Notes: generated from the sequence alone by a model not told the origin. A DNA stretch of 33,868 nucleotides from RGIG8748 sp045606045 (GCA_045606045.1 JAZURE010000062.1:1-33868), one strand, 5' to 3'; counted from the first letter of the stretch, positions 9,615 through 17,635 are shown. Made by a program: numbers and translations.

Positions 9615-10037
9615 TTATATTCTCGGTTCGCCGTATTCTCTTTTCATCGCTTCTGTAGAAACTACCCATTGCTTGCCAAATTTACATACATCAACACCTT
9701 CAACAAGCTTGCCGTAGGTGATTGCTTTTCTTAATGTACTTTCATTAAGTGCCCAAAGAGTGGTTGCATCACTAAATGCCATAAGTCCGTCAAAGGGCGT
9801 TTGGATAGCAACACCATTTTCCCATAACTCATCACAGGATAAATCTAAATCATCATTCCATACAATCCCGTATCCGCCTACATCAACGGTTACATCGGAA
9901 AACAGATGTGAGTTCTTTAATTCTTCAAAAGCAGGGATTTGTTTGAATAATGGCTTTACATCATAAATTTTAGTACACCCTTCAGCAAACTGTACGCTTA
10001 AACGATAGTCGGGAAGTGGAGTAAATGATAAATTCAA
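9615..10037 (-). CDS. DUF2442 plus helix-turn-helix protein
   Basis: 140 residues. The N-terminal 75 residues match the DUF2442 pattern (PLPDYRLSVQFAEG, YDVKPLF, GYGIVWNDDLDLSCDELWENG). The C-terminal 55 residues look like a small HTH domain (ATTLWALNESTLRKAI, then FGKQWVVSTEAM). DUF2442 proteins are small and often lie near toxin-antitoxin or mobile genes; here no toxin partner is adjacent. The start is a TTG with no clear ribosome binding site, so the 5' end may be different or eroded. Function is not known; a DNA-binding regulator or antitoxin-like role is only an inference. Confidence 0.6.
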   Translation of the reverse strand: MNLSFTPLPDYRLSVQFAEGCTKIYDVKPLFKQIPAFEELKNSHLFSDVTVDVGGYGIVWNDDLDLSCDELWENGVAIQTPFDGLMAFSDATTLWALNESTLRKAITYGKLVEGVDVCKFGKQWVVSTEAMKREYGEPRI

Positions 10038-10288
10038 CTTATATATTTATGTTGATAAAGGACAGTTCATATTTTAAAAGCAAAAATATTTATAAAATGA
10101 TGCGTTTTGTTTCATTAAACTCCCCGTATTAGGTTGTTTTCCTTTTGAAAATTACGATATAAAATTATAATACAGTAGGACACGTAATACATGTTAATTA
10201 AATATGATGGTGTAACGCATTCTGAAATTTATTAAAAAAGAAGGAGCATAAAAATTTAACAATTATGAAAGCGAGGTGAATAAAAGAA

Positions 10289-10507
10289 ATGGATATGAAA
10301 GAGTTTGAAAAATATAAGAATATGTCTATTGATGAAACAGACGAAAGTGAATTGATTGATATAAATGATGTAGATGTAAGAATGGATTTACCTCCTAAAG
10401 AAAGATTGAAATACACCTTGGATCAAGTTAAAAATCCCTACTTCTTTAAGGTGGGAAAATACATAGTAAAATCAACCTTTTCAGAAGGTTCAGGCTGCAC
10501 AATATAG
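10289..10507 (+). CDS. DUF6870-like small protein of mobile-element type
   Basis: 72 residues, acidic N-terminal half (IDETDESELIDINDVDV), then LPPKERLKYTLDQVKNPYFFKVGKYIVKSTF. This pattern (a short leader, D-INDV, LPxxER, Q-KNPY-F--G--VVK--F) is, from memory, that of DUF6870 proteins encoded in clostridial conjugative transposons. GAGGTGA upstream is a plausible ribosome binding site. No integrase, relaxase or replication gene is nearby, so it looks like a leftover of a lost element. Function unknown. Confidence 0.55.
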   Translation: MDMKEFEKYKNMSIDETDESELIDINDVDVRMDLPPKERLKYTLDQVKNPYFFKVGKYIVKSTFSEGSGCTI

Positions 10508-10805
10508 GATTGTCTGAGAGGACTATTGATGTTATAAAATCAATAGCAAAATAAAATGTAAACGAAACCTTGTGTTTATGTAAAAATCAGTATACGGAGT
10601 CTGTAGCACGCTTACAAAAAAATCAGAATGCGTAAGCTTCTGCTTCATCCAATGATGCTGGGTGAAGCAGAAGTCATCTAAAATTTAAATTACCAGGAGG
10701 AATATAGTAGAATAGCTTGTTAAGAAACATGGATAACACAGAAAGGCGTTAAAGGAAAGAAAAGAAATTTTAAAAAGGTAATACGGGCTTTGATATGGGT
10801 GAATT

Positions 10806-10856
10806 TTACTCGTGCCAAGTATATCGAATTTAAAAGATTAGTTTGCAATTTTTAAA
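10806..10856 (+). repeat. Imperfect 51-bp direct repeat, copy 1
   Basis: Matches 11217-11267 at 39 of 51 positions by eye; the central run AAAAGATTAGTTTGC is identical. The two copies bracket the SGNH hydrolase fragment, 411 bases apart. It may mark an old insertion or duplication, or be chance similarity in AT-rich DNA. Confidence 0.5.
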
Positions 10857-10871
10857 CATTTATGATATAAT
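10843..10871 (+). promoter_or_regulatory. Sigma-A-type promoter ahead of the SGNH fragment
   Basis: TTGCAA at 10843-10848, a 17-base spacer, and TATAAT at 10866-10871. It points to the SGNH-type fragment and then, about 480 bases on, the tyrosine phosphatase operon. Its -35 lies in the repeat at 10806-10856. Confidence 0.5.
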
Positions 10872-10890
10872 ATAATAGCGAGAAAATTCA

Positions 10891-11280
10891 GTGTTCTCGC
10901 AGGTTCCGAAGAATTTTGTTCAGAAAAAATCAGGAAAATATAATGTTTTTCCTGCTTTCAGTTATCTTATATACATGATTACTTTAAATCTTCCGCAAAC
11001 AAAAATTTATTGTATAATCAATACAGAATTAAAAAATGAAATTTCAACGTTTTATAAGTTTGTTTGTGAAAAAAACGATGTGGAAGTAATTGAATTGCAC
11101 AATATTGACAAAGTACATGGACACCCGACAATAATAGGAATGATGGAAATAAAGGATCAGATACTTGATTATATAAAATCAAATAGCACTTTTTGGCGAG
11201 AACACATGGATTGTTATTACCTCTGTCAAGTCCATACAATTCAAAAGATTAGTTTGCCGATTTTAAAGCTTGCTATATAG
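10891..11280 (+). pseudogene. C-terminal fragment of an SGNH/GDSL-type hydrolase
   Basis: A 129-codon open frame starting at a GTG without a ribosome binding site. The middle part (KIYCIINTELKNEIS, then VEVIELHNIDKVHGHPT, IIGMMEIKDQILDYI) looks like the end of an SGNH-type esterase, where the GHPT histidine and a preceding acidic residue belong to the catalytic triad. The N-terminal half with the GDS serine block is absent, so activity is not expected. The last 20 codons fall in the second copy of the 51-bp repeat and do not look like the family. Family assignment is from memory of motif layout and is tentative. Confidence 0.45.
11217..11267 (+). repeat. Imperfect 51-bp direct repeat, copy 2
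   Basis: Partner of 10806-10856 (39 of 51 identical). It overlaps the last codons of the SGNH-type fragment and may have replaced the natural end of that gene. Confidence 0.5.
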
Positions 11281-11353
11281 AGGACAAAATTATAAAATCT
11301 CTAATGAAGAAGACTTCAAAAAGAAATATATTTAGTTAATTTGGTGATAATTT

Positions 11354-11803
11354 ATGAAGATACTTTTTGTTTGCCACGGCAACATATGTCGTTCGCCAAT
11401 GGCAGAATTTGTAATGCGAGATATGGTAAATAAAGAAAAATTAAATATATCCGTAGCCTCTGCTGCTACAAGCTTTGAAGAGATAGGAAACGCAGTACAC
11501 CATGGCACACGCACCAAGCTTTCCGAGCATGGCATAAGTACCGAGGGCAAGTATGCCGTAAGGATGACAAAACAGGATTACGATAAGTACGACTACATAA
11601 TAGGAATGGACGCCATGAATATCCGAAATATTCTTCGCATCACAGGGGGCGACCCGCAGGGCAAGGTACACACGCTCTTGTCCTTTGCAGGAAGCGATAA
11701 AGATATCGCAGACCCGTGGTATACGGGCGATTTTGATAAAACATATGATGATGTGGTAAAGGGGTGCAAAGCACTTCTAACGCAACTGCTTAAGGAGTTA
11801 TAA
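11354..11803 (+). CDS. Low-molecular-weight protein-tyrosine phosphatase
   Basis: 149 residues, the usual family length. The phosphate-binding loop C7-H-G-N-I-C-R13-S sits at the N-terminus, with Cys7 as nucleophile and Arg13 binding phosphate; the general acid is Asp120 in DPWY. The enzyme removes phosphate from protein tyrosine (or from arginine in the YwlE group); the substrate cannot be read from sequence. Cytoplasmic. GGTGAT lies 6-8 bases ahead of the ATG. It heads a tight operon, the next gene starting 2 bases after its stop. In Bacillus, ywlE-type genes act on protein arginine phosphate, but the loop residue deciding this is not clear here. Confidence 0.92.
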   Translation: MKILFVCHGNICRSPMAEFVMRDMVNKEKLNISVASAATSFEEIGNAVHHGTRTKLSEHGISTEGKYAVRMTKQDYDKYDYIIGMDAMNIRNILRITGGDPQGKVHTLLSFAGSDKDIADPWYTGDFDKTYDDVVKGCKALLTQLLKEL

Positions 11804-11805
11804 TC

Positions 11806-12471
11806 ATGACAGACAATATAAACTATAGCTACATTGTAGACTATATAGTAAACACAGTTGAAGAAAGCAAAGGTTTTTTAAAAGAGCTTGAGGATTACGC
11901 AGACGAGCGCTTTATACCCATAATACAGCGCGAGGTCAAGGCTTTTCTTGCGGCACTGCTTGATTTTAAGAGACCAAAGCGTATTTTGGAGGTAGGTTCT
12001 GCTATCGGATATTCTTCAGTTTTCTTTTCGGAGCACATTAGAAAAGGTGGCGAAATCATTACACTTGAAAAAGATGAAAAGTATGCGAAGATAGCAAGAG
12101 AGAATATAAAAAAAGCGGGTAAAGAGGATATAATCCATCTTATAGAGGGTGCAGCAGAGCAAACTATAACCACAGTAGAGGGCAAGTTCGATATGCTCTT
12201 TCTCGATGCCAATAAGTCGCAGTACCGCCATTATTTCGATGTTATCTACCCCAAATTAAACGAGGGCGGTATAATAATCTGCGACAACATTCTCTATAAG
12301 GGCATGACGGCAAATGATGAGCTTCTGCCACGAAAACACTATGCTATAGTGGGGCATATAAGAGAATTTCTGGATTTTTTGTGTAAGCACGAGGGGCTTA
12401 CAACCTCTATAATCCCTATAGGAGACGGCATGTCTATATCTGTAAAAAAGGAGTCTGATACAAATGAATAA
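11806..12471 (+). CDS. trmR: SAM-dependent O-methyltransferase, TrmR-like (tRNA U34)
   Basis: 221 residues of the class I O-methyltransferase fold related to caffeoyl-CoA methyltransferases. SAM-binding motif I is ILEVGSAIGYSS, followed by ITLEKDEKY and the metal-binding block DMLFLDANKSQY with ICDNILYKG. Bacillus TrmR (YrrM) methylates 5-hydroxyuridine at tRNA position 34 to 5-methoxyuridine; that gene precedes the TrhP genes, and here the next gene is a TrhP-like U32 protein, which supports the name. The ribosome binding site AAGGAG lies in the last codons of the phosphatase gene. The stop overlaps the start of the next gene by 8 bases. Without the neighbour it would be just an O-methyltransferase. 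Confidence 0.8.
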   Translation: MTDNINYSYIVDYIVNTVEESKGFLKELEDYADERFIPIIQREVKAFLAALLDFKRPKRILEVGSAIGYSSVFFSEHIRKGGEIITLEKDEKYAKIARENIKKAGKEDIIHLIEGAAEQTITTVEGKFDMLFLDANKSQYRHYFDVIYPKLNEGGIIICDNILYKGMTANDELLPRKHYAIVGHIREFLDFLCKHEGLTTSIIPIGDGMSISVKKESDTNE

Positions 12472-13705
12472 ACCCGAACTTTTGGCACCTGCAGGCAGCC
12501 TTGCAAAATTAAAATATGCAATAATGTACGGTGCAGATGCCGTATACATAGGAGGCGAGGCTTTTTCGCTTCGTGTTGCCGCCAAGAACTTTACTGTAGA
12601 TGAGATAAAGGAGGGCATAGAATTTGCCCATGAGCGCGGCGCAAAGGTGTACATTACCGCAAACATAATACCGCACAATTCCGATTTGGAGAACTTTCCC
12701 GAATTTGTAAAAGAGGTAGACGCGCTTGGTGCAGATGCCATAATCATATCGGATTTAGGTGCATTTTCCATAGTAAGAGAGGTGGCACCAAACCTCGATA
12801 TACATGTGAGCACTCAGGCAAACAATACAAACTATGCCTCGGCAAATATGTGGTATAAGCTTGGCGCAAAGAGGGTTATCTTAGCACGCGACCTGTCCTT
12901 TGGCGAGATTTCGGAAATAAGGGAAAAGACACCCTGCGATATGGAAATAGAGTGTTTTGTTCACGGTGCTATGTGTGTATCATATTCGGGAAGATGTCTT
13001 CTTTCCAACTACCTTACCCACCGAGATTCCAACAGAGGTGCCTGTGCCCACCCGTGCAGATGGAAGTATTATCTCATGGAGGAAAAGCGTCCGGGAGAGT
13101 ATATGCCCGTGTTTGAAAATGAGAGAGGAACATTTATATTTAATTCCAAGGATTTGTGCATGATAGAGCACATTCCAGAGCTTATAAAAGCAGGTGTTAC
13201 AAGCTTTAAGATAGAGGGAAGAGTTAAAAATGAGCTATATGTTGCAACGGTTGTCAAGGCATATCGTGATGCAATAGATGCGTTTTATGAGTCGGACACA
13301 AGCTATGAGGTTGGAGACGGCATATTGGAGGAACTTACTAAGGTAAGCCACAGAGAATACACAAGCGGTTTCTACTTTGGCAAACCCACCGAAAAACATC
13401 AGCTCTACACAAGCAATACCTATATTCAGGAGTACACTATTGCAGCCGTTGTACAAGATACCAAAGACGGTATTACAATCCTTGAACAACGCAATAAATT
13501 TGAAAAGGGCGATGTTTTAGAGGTTTTAAACCCCAAGGGAGAAAACTTCAGCTTTACTGTGGGTGATATGTATGATGAAAAGGACAATCTTATAGACAGC
13601 GCACCTCATGCACAGATGACAGTAAAGATAAAACTGCCAAAGTGTGTGGGACAGTACGCAATACTTAGAATGCTAAACAAAAACTACAAACCTGAAAACA
13701 ATTAA
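12464..13705 (+). CDS. trhP: U32-family protein, TrhP-like tRNA 5-hydroxyuridine synthesis
   Basis: 413 residues of the peptidase U32 family, once called collagenase-like. The family signature is present (ECFVHGAMCVSYSGRC) and the four cysteines expected to hold an iron-sulfur cluster are at 171, 178, 194 and 198. A C-terminal beta domain (about 325-405) follows. In Bacillus, TrhP1/TrhP2 with prephenate make 5-hydroxyuridine at tRNA position 34, the substrate of TrmR, which is encoded just upstream with an 8-base overlap. Real protease activity is not expected for this subgroup. Start ATG with AAGGAG 11 bases upstream. A single U32 gene is seen here rather than two. Confidence 0.85.
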   Translation: MNKPELLAPAGSLAKLKYAIMYGADAVYIGGEAFSLRVAAKNFTVDEIKEGIEFAHERGAKVYITANIIPHNSDLENFPEFVKEVDALGADAIIISDLGAFSIVREVAPNLDIHVSTQANNTNYASANMWYKLGAKRVILARDLSFGEISEIREKTPCDMEIECFVHGAMCVSYSGRCLLSNYLTHRDSNRGACAHPCRWKYYLMEEKRPGEYMPVFENERGTFIFNSKDLCMIEHIPELIKAGVTSFKIEGRVKNELYVATVVKAYRDAIDAFYESDTSYEVGDGILEELTKVSHREYTSGFYFGKPTEKHQLYTSNTYIQEYTIAAVVQDTKDGITILEQRNKFEKGDVLEVLNPKGENFSFTVGDMYDEKDNLIDSAPHAQMTVKIKLPKCVGQYAILRMLNKNYKPENN

Positions 13706-13721
13706 TTTTTGAGGTGATATT

Positions 13722-14375
13722 ATGTATGGTATAGTAACAACCGCTCTGGAAATTATAGGTACGGTGTCCTTCGCCGTGTCGGGCGCTCTTGTTGCCATAG
13801 GGCGCAAGCTTGACCTTTTCGGCGTGCTGTTTTTAGGTTGCATTACGGCAACGGGAGGCGGTATGGTGCGTGATGTTCTCATAGGCCATGTTCCGCCAAG
13901 TGTATTTTCCGATTCGGGCATTATCATTATCGCCGCCCTCACATCTGTGCTGGTGTTTGTGGTTTCGTATATAAACAGAGCACAGTTTTCAAACTTTTCG
14001 CACAGGATAGAGAGTATAAATAATATTTTCGATGCTCTGGGACTGTCGGTGTTCTCGGTACTGGGTACGGAGACAGTATGCGCCGCAGGCTTTGAAAGTA
14101 AGGCACTTTTTTGCATACTCATGGGTATGATAACAGGTGTTGGCGGCGGTATCTTCCGAGATGTCCTTGCTGACAAAACACCCTATGTACTTAAAAAACA
14201 TGTTTATGCCATGGCATCGCTTTGCGGAAGCATGCTTTACTATTTTGTCCGTCTTTTGGGCGGAGGTATGGTGATTACCGCAACAGCCTCTATGGCATTG
14301 GTATTTACAATAAGGATGCTTGCAACAAGATATCTCTGGCAGCTTCCAAAGATAGAGTTGGAAGAATATGAATAG
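13722..14375 (+). CDS. TRIC/UPF0126 family membrane channel
   Basis: 217 residues, strongly hydrophobic with about seven membrane segments and an internal duplication. Each half has the glycine-rich block: SFAVSGALVAIGRK with GGGMVRDVL, and FSVLGTETVCAAG with GGGIFRDVL. These are the marks of bacterial TRIC channels (UPF0126, YadS/YicG type), potassium-permeable trimeric cation channels by homology; some members are proposed glycine transporters. GAGGTGAT precedes the ATG, 16 bases after trhP, so it is likely the last gene of this operon. Role in the operon is not evident. Confidence 0.85.
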   Translation: MYGIVTTALEIIGTVSFAVSGALVAIGRKLDLFGVLFLGCITATGGGMVRDVLIGHVPPSVFSDSGIIIIAALTSVLVFVVSYINRAQFSNFSHRIESINNIFDALGLSVFSVLGTETVCAAGFESKALFCILMGMITGVGGGIFRDVLADKTPYVLKKHVYAMASLCGSMLYYFVRLLGGGMVITATASMALVFTIRMLATRYLWQLPKIELEEYE

Positions 14376-14537
14376 ACTAAATCAAATTTTTAATTATAAT
14401 AGTGTGTTAGTAAAATGAGTACAATTGTCCACAAATAGTGGAACAGTTTGGATGGCAATTAATGAATCTAAATTTTTGATTCTAACTTTACAATATATAC
14501 TAAGAAATGTCGAATATTGTTGAAATGAGAAATTGTA

Positions 14538-14953
14538 ATGAAAAGATTTGAGTATAGAGGAGAAGAGTGGGAATTTCCGTTTGTTGCATATTTGGAAGAA
14601 GCAAAAAATGAAAAGTTCCGTTAATTGTTCAGTTGCATGGTGCAGGTGAAAGAGGAACCGGCAGGGAAGATCTTGAAAAGGTAGATGTACACGGATTTTC
14701 AAAATATCTTAAAGATGCGGAGCACAATTGTATTGTCATTATGCCACAGTGTCCTGCAGATACTTTTTGGGCGGCACGAGTAGAATCAATTGTAAAATTT
14801 ATTGAACACTTGATAAAAGAATTTAATGTAGATGAAGATAGAGTATATTTGACAGGTTTAAGTATGGGTGGTTATGGAACCTGGTTTACCGCTATTGCGA
14901 GACCTGATTTATTTGCAGCTATTGCACCCGTGTGCTTATGCATCGCAATGTAA
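14538..14953 (+). pseudogene. Broken alpha/beta hydrolase (frameshifted and 3'-truncated)
   Basis: A start at 14538 (MKRFEYRGEEWEFPFVAYL) stops at 14624. In another frame, from about 14618, the protein continues PLIVQLHGAGERGTGRED, as expected for an esterase/dienelactone-hydrolase-like protein, and reaches the nucleophile elbow GLSMGGYG (serine in GxSxG) and IAPVC before a stop at 14953. So one base is missing (or two are extra) near 14614-14618 and the aspartate and histidine of the triad are lost. The intact family would be about 200-250 residues. Substrate unknown. A sequencing error could explain the frameshift but not the short C-terminus. Confidence 0.75.
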
Positions 14954-14972
14954 GTATATTGAAAATAATAGG

Positions 14973-15018
14973 TTGACTATATCCTACAACTTGTATATAA
15001 TATAAATTGTAGGATATA
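14973..15018 (+). promoter_or_regulatory. Promoter and palindromic operator of the phd-doc pair
   Basis: TTGACT 14973-14978, 17-base spacer, TATAAT 14996-15001. A perfect 12-bp inverted repeat (14978-14989 and 15007-15018) has one arm in the spacer and one just after the -10, where Phd-type antitoxins bind to repress their own operon. A run of six T follows the second arm, so the same palindrome could also stop transcription from upstream. Confidence 0.75.
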
Positions 15019-15046
15019 TTTTTTGCACGAATAATAGGAGGTAATC

Positions 15047-15289
15047 ATGCATATAAATACGGAAACAATTACAACTATGACAGAAGCAAATCAGAATTTT
15101 TCAAAGGTTGCCAAAGTGGCGGAGAATAATGGTCAGGCGGTTATATTTAAAAACAACAAGCCCAAATTCTTACTTATTGATGTAGATTCAAATTCTTATT
15201 TTGATATTACAGATGATGAGAAAATTGATGTGGCAGCAAGAAGAATTATGAATAGATTTAAACCTGCTTTTGAGGAGTTGGCAAAATGA
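15047..15289 (+). CDS. phd: Phd/YefM-type antitoxin
   Basis: 80 residues. The N-terminal part shows the Phd/YefM DNA-binding fold (TMTEANQNFSKVAKVAENNGQAVIFKNNKPKFLLID), and the C-terminal helix (KIDVAARRIMNRFKPAFEELAK) is the expected toxin-binding tail. It neutralises the Doc protein encoded next and, with it, represses the operon from the palindrome upstream. AGGAGG at 15036-15041 gives strong translation. Stop and toxin start overlap as ATGA. Confidence 0.85.
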   Translation: MHINTETITTMTEANQNFSKVAKVAENNGQAVIFKNNKPKFLLIDVDSNSYFDITDDEKIDVAARRIMNRFKPAFEELAK

Positions 15290-15663
15290 TTAAATTAAGC
15301 AAGGAAAAAGTGATTTTACTTCACCAGCTTATAGCAGAAGAAACGGGCGGCGATGTTGGTGTAAGAGATGTTGGGCTTTTAGAAAGCGCCCTTAATAATG
15401 CTTATGCTACTTTTGATGGAGAAGAACTTTATAAGACTAAAGAAGAAAAAGCGGCAAGTCTTAGTTTTTCGTTAATATCTAATCATGCCTTTGTTGATGG
15501 AAATAAAAGAATTGGTGTTTATGTTATGCTTACTTTTTTAGAGGCAGAGGGCATAAAAATGAATTGCACAAATGCGGATGTTGTAGATTTTGGTTTATCT
15601 GTTGCTTCGGGAGATATGAAATATGACGCGATTTTAGAATGGATAAATAAATTCAAAAAATAA
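15286..15663 (+). CDS. doc: Doc-type toxin (Fic fold kinase)
   Basis: 125 residues, typical length for Doc. The Fic/Doc motif HAFVDGNKR is at 67-75 (HxFxDGNKR; His67 catalytic, Asn73-Lys74-Arg75 binding phosphate). Known Doc proteins phosphorylate elongation factor Tu and stop translation; the motif here has all needed residues, so the toxin is probably active. Four-base overlap with the antitoxin ensures coupled translation. A pair of hairpins and a T-tract follow. The pair could stabilise this eroded region or be left from a mobile element. Confidence 0.9.
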   Translation: MIKLSKEKVILLHQLIAEETGGDVGVRDVGLLESALNNAYATFDGEELYKTKEEKAASLSFSLISNHAFVDGNKRIGVYVMLTFLEAEGIKMNCTNADVVDFGLSVASGDMKYDAILEWINKFKK

Positions 15664-15695
15664 TTCTTTTGCCATGATTTGACACGAATAATCCC

Positions 15696-15785
15696 TATAA
15701 GGAACTTGTGTCTAAACCGGCTGTTCCTTATAAATACATTATGAAAACAGCTCTGTACATTTTTTCTGTACAGAGCCGTTTTTTT
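15696..15785. terminator. Double hairpin with terminator between doc and tspO
   Basis: First hairpin: arms TATAAGGAAC (15696-15705) and 15723-15732, 17-nt loop. Second: GCTCTGTACA (15750-15759) with 15767-15776, followed by seven T; this is an intrinsic terminator for doc. Read on the minus strand it can also end the tspO operon, whose stop codon lies in the T-run. Confidence 0.75.
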
Positions 15786-16257
15786 AGTTTAACATATATA
15801 TCATCCAGTTAAGATATCCTGCAAAAGTTACCCATAGAAGATATGGTATCTGCAGATATGCAGCAAGAGGGGATATCTTGTAGAATCTTAAAATCATAAT
15901 CACAATGAGTATCCAAAGTAGGATAAGCCATAAAAACGAAACGAGAAAAGCCTGAAAATTAAAGAAAAGTATAGACCAGAAGAAGTTTACTGTAAGTTGC
16001 AGTGCATATACACCAAGTCCTGTCTTTTGTATGGTGGGAGATTCCTTAGCTTTAACATACACCAGGGCAGAGCTTATTCCCATCAGCGTGAAGAGAACAG
16101 TCCATACTATAGGAAATACAATTCCGGGCGGAGCAAGTTTCGGTCTTACGATTTGGCTGTATATATCCATGCTTCCTCTTGTAGCAAGTGCAGAAAGTCC
16201 ACCAACCGCAAGGGCAATAAGTACGGATATTACATATGGTTTAATTTTTTTCCACAT
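15784..16257 (-). CDS. tspO: TspO/MBR family tryptophan-rich sensory protein
   Basis: 157 residues with five membrane helices, the family length. Family blocks are clear: PKLAPPGIVFPIVWTVLF after helix 1, YALQLTVNFFWSILFF in the middle and PYLLWVTFAGYLNWMIYMLN at the end. TspO proteins bind porphyrins and are linked to tetrapyrrole handling and stress in bacteria; the ligand here is not known. It is the last gene of a minus-strand operon, 37 bases after the MATE gene. Its ribosome binding site AGGTGAT and start codon lie in a hairpin (16252-16284), which may limit translation. Confidence 0.92.
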   Translation of the reverse strand: MWKKIKPYVISVLIALAVGGLSALATRGSMDIYSQIVRPKLAPPGIVFPIVWTVLFTLMGISSALVYVKAKESPTIQKTGLGVYALQLTVNFFWSILFFNFQAFLVSFLWLILLWILIVIMILRFYKISPLAAYLQIPYLLWVTFAGYLNWMIYMLN

Positions 16258-16284
16258 ACAATCACCTCGGTATATTGTATGTGG
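16252..16284 (-). promoter_or_regulatory. Hairpin enclosing the tspO start codon
   Basis: Perfect 11-bp inverted repeat: 16252-16262 with 16274-16284, extended by A/T pairs. In the mRNA the AGGTG ribosome binding site is in the 11-nt loop and the AUG is in the 3' arm. No U-tract follows, so it is not a terminator for the MATE gene. A role in lowering or switching tspO translation is an inference. Confidence 0.6.
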
Positions 16285-16294
16285 AAAATTTTTT

Positions 16295-17635
16295 TTAATT
16301 CGTGTTGGTATGGTCTTTGATTAGGAAATGAACTGTAAAGGGAATGCTTACAAGACCTGTAATCATATCGCCTATGGGCTGGGATATCTGTATGCCCGTA
16401 AGACCCAATAGTTTTGTGGTAATAATAAGCGTAGGTATAAATGAAAGTCCAGAGCGCATAAGCGACAAAAATGAGGATACCTTTACATTACGAATACTTT
16501 GGTAGAGCATATTTACAGGTACGGAAAGCGGCAGAAACATTGCGCCCACTGTCGCCCAGCGCATAGCATAGGCTCCTATCTTAATAACCTCGGAGTTTTT
16601 CTGAAACAGAGTTACAATCTCTTTGGAGAATATAAATCCCGGCACGGCAAGGCAGCTTACAAGCGCAAATCCAAGCACCATTGTAACGATAAGACCTTTT
16701 TTTACGCGGGAATACTCTTTTGCCTGATAGTTAAATGACGCCACAGGCTGAAAGCCCTGACCCACGCCAAGACCCACGCACAGTATGAACATTGTAAATC
16801 TGTTTACTACGCTCATTGCAGCTATGGCTGCATCGCCAAACGGCTTTGTAAGATTGTTTAGAAGTCCCTGCGATATGGAGCTTAGTCCCTGCCTTATCAT
16901 AGCGGGAAAACCCACCTTGAATATAGTGAAATATACACTTCGTATTTTGCTTATATACTTTGGAAGTATGGTGCTTTGAGCTGTTTTTATATGAAATCCC
17001 AATAGTATCAGAAAGCTTATTATCTGCGATATGGCAGTAGAAAGTCCTGCACCATATACACCAAGCATTGGTACTAAAAAATAGTCGCCGAATATGTTTA
17101 ATATACCTCCCGTGGTAAGACCTATCATGGAGTAGAATGCCTTACCTTCATAACGGAGACAGTTGTTTAAGACAAGCGAGCCTATCATAAACGGACAGGA
17201 TATAAGCACCCACATACCGTAGTCACATGCGTAGGGAAGGATGGTTTCGGTGCTTCCTAAAAGACGCATAAACGGTTTAAGGAATGCAAAGCCGAATATA
17301 CTTAGCAAAAGCCCCAAGCCAACACCCAGAAAGAAAGCCGTGGACACATATTCCGACGCTTCGTCCTTATTCTTATCTGCAAGAGCCTTGGATACCATAG
17401 TACCCGAGCCTTGACCGAGCATAAATGCTATAGCCTGAATTATTGCCTGCAGAGTAAACAGTATGCCTGTTGCCGCCTGAGCACTCTTTCCGAGTGTGCC
17501 TACAAAGTAGGTGTCTGCCATATTATATATGCTTGTTATAAGCATGGATATGGTTGTGGGAATTCCAAGCCTAATCACAAGGGCGGATACAGGGGTAGTG
17601 GTCATTTTTTTGTAATGCAAATCGGTATCTTTCAT
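16295..17635 (-). CDS. MATE family efflux transporter
   Basis: 446 residues from the ATG at 17635, about twelve membrane helices, the usual MATE size. Typical stretches: IPTTISMLITSIYNMADTYFVG in helix 1, GQGSGTMVSKALA, and VGQGFQPVASFNYQAK in the second half. MATE proteins export cationic drugs or metabolites against sodium or proton gradients; substrate not predictable. The start is chosen because the ATG overlaps the azlD stop (ATGA) and GAAGGTGAT lies ahead; a longer frame to 17737 would run through azlD. Part of the AGCS-azlC-azlD-MATE-tspO operon. Confidence 0.92.
   Translation of the reverse strand: MKDTDLHYKKMTTTPVSALVIRLGIPTTISMLITSIYNMADTYFVGTLGKSAQAATGILFTLQAIIQAIAFMLGQGSGTMVSKALADKNKDEASEYVSTAFFLGVGLGLLLSIFGFAFLKPFMRLLGSTETILPYACDYGMWVLISCPFMIGSLVLNNCLRYEGKAFYSMIGLTTGGILNIFGDYFLVPMLGVYGAGLSTAISQIISFLILLGFHIKTAQSTILPKYISKIRSVYFTIFKVGFPAMIRQGLSSISQGLLNNLTKPFGDAAIAAMSVVNRFTMFILCVGLGVGQGFQPVASFNYQAKEYSRVKKGLIVTMVLGFALVSCLAVPGFIFSKEIVTLFQKNSEVIKIGAYAMRWATVGAMFLPLSVPVNMLYQSIRNVKVSSFLSLMRSGLSFIPTLIITTKLLGLTGIQISQPIGDMITGLVSIPFTVHFLIKDHTNTN

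Larger units (their letters stand above)
10508..10890. other. Non-coding, eroded stretch with hairpins
   Basis: No convincing gene. It holds a small hairpin at about 10522-10545 (8-bp stem), and a 14-bp hairpin with one G-T pair (10637-10650 with 10660-10673) that lacks a T-tract. An isolated AGGAGG-like site near 10695 leads to no long frame. Probably remnants of the element that carried the DUF6870-like gene. Confidence 0.5.

Noticed and set aside
12464..13705. Collagenase
   Set aside because: The U32 family was once so named, but the neighbour trmR and the cysteine pattern fit tRNA hydroxylation.
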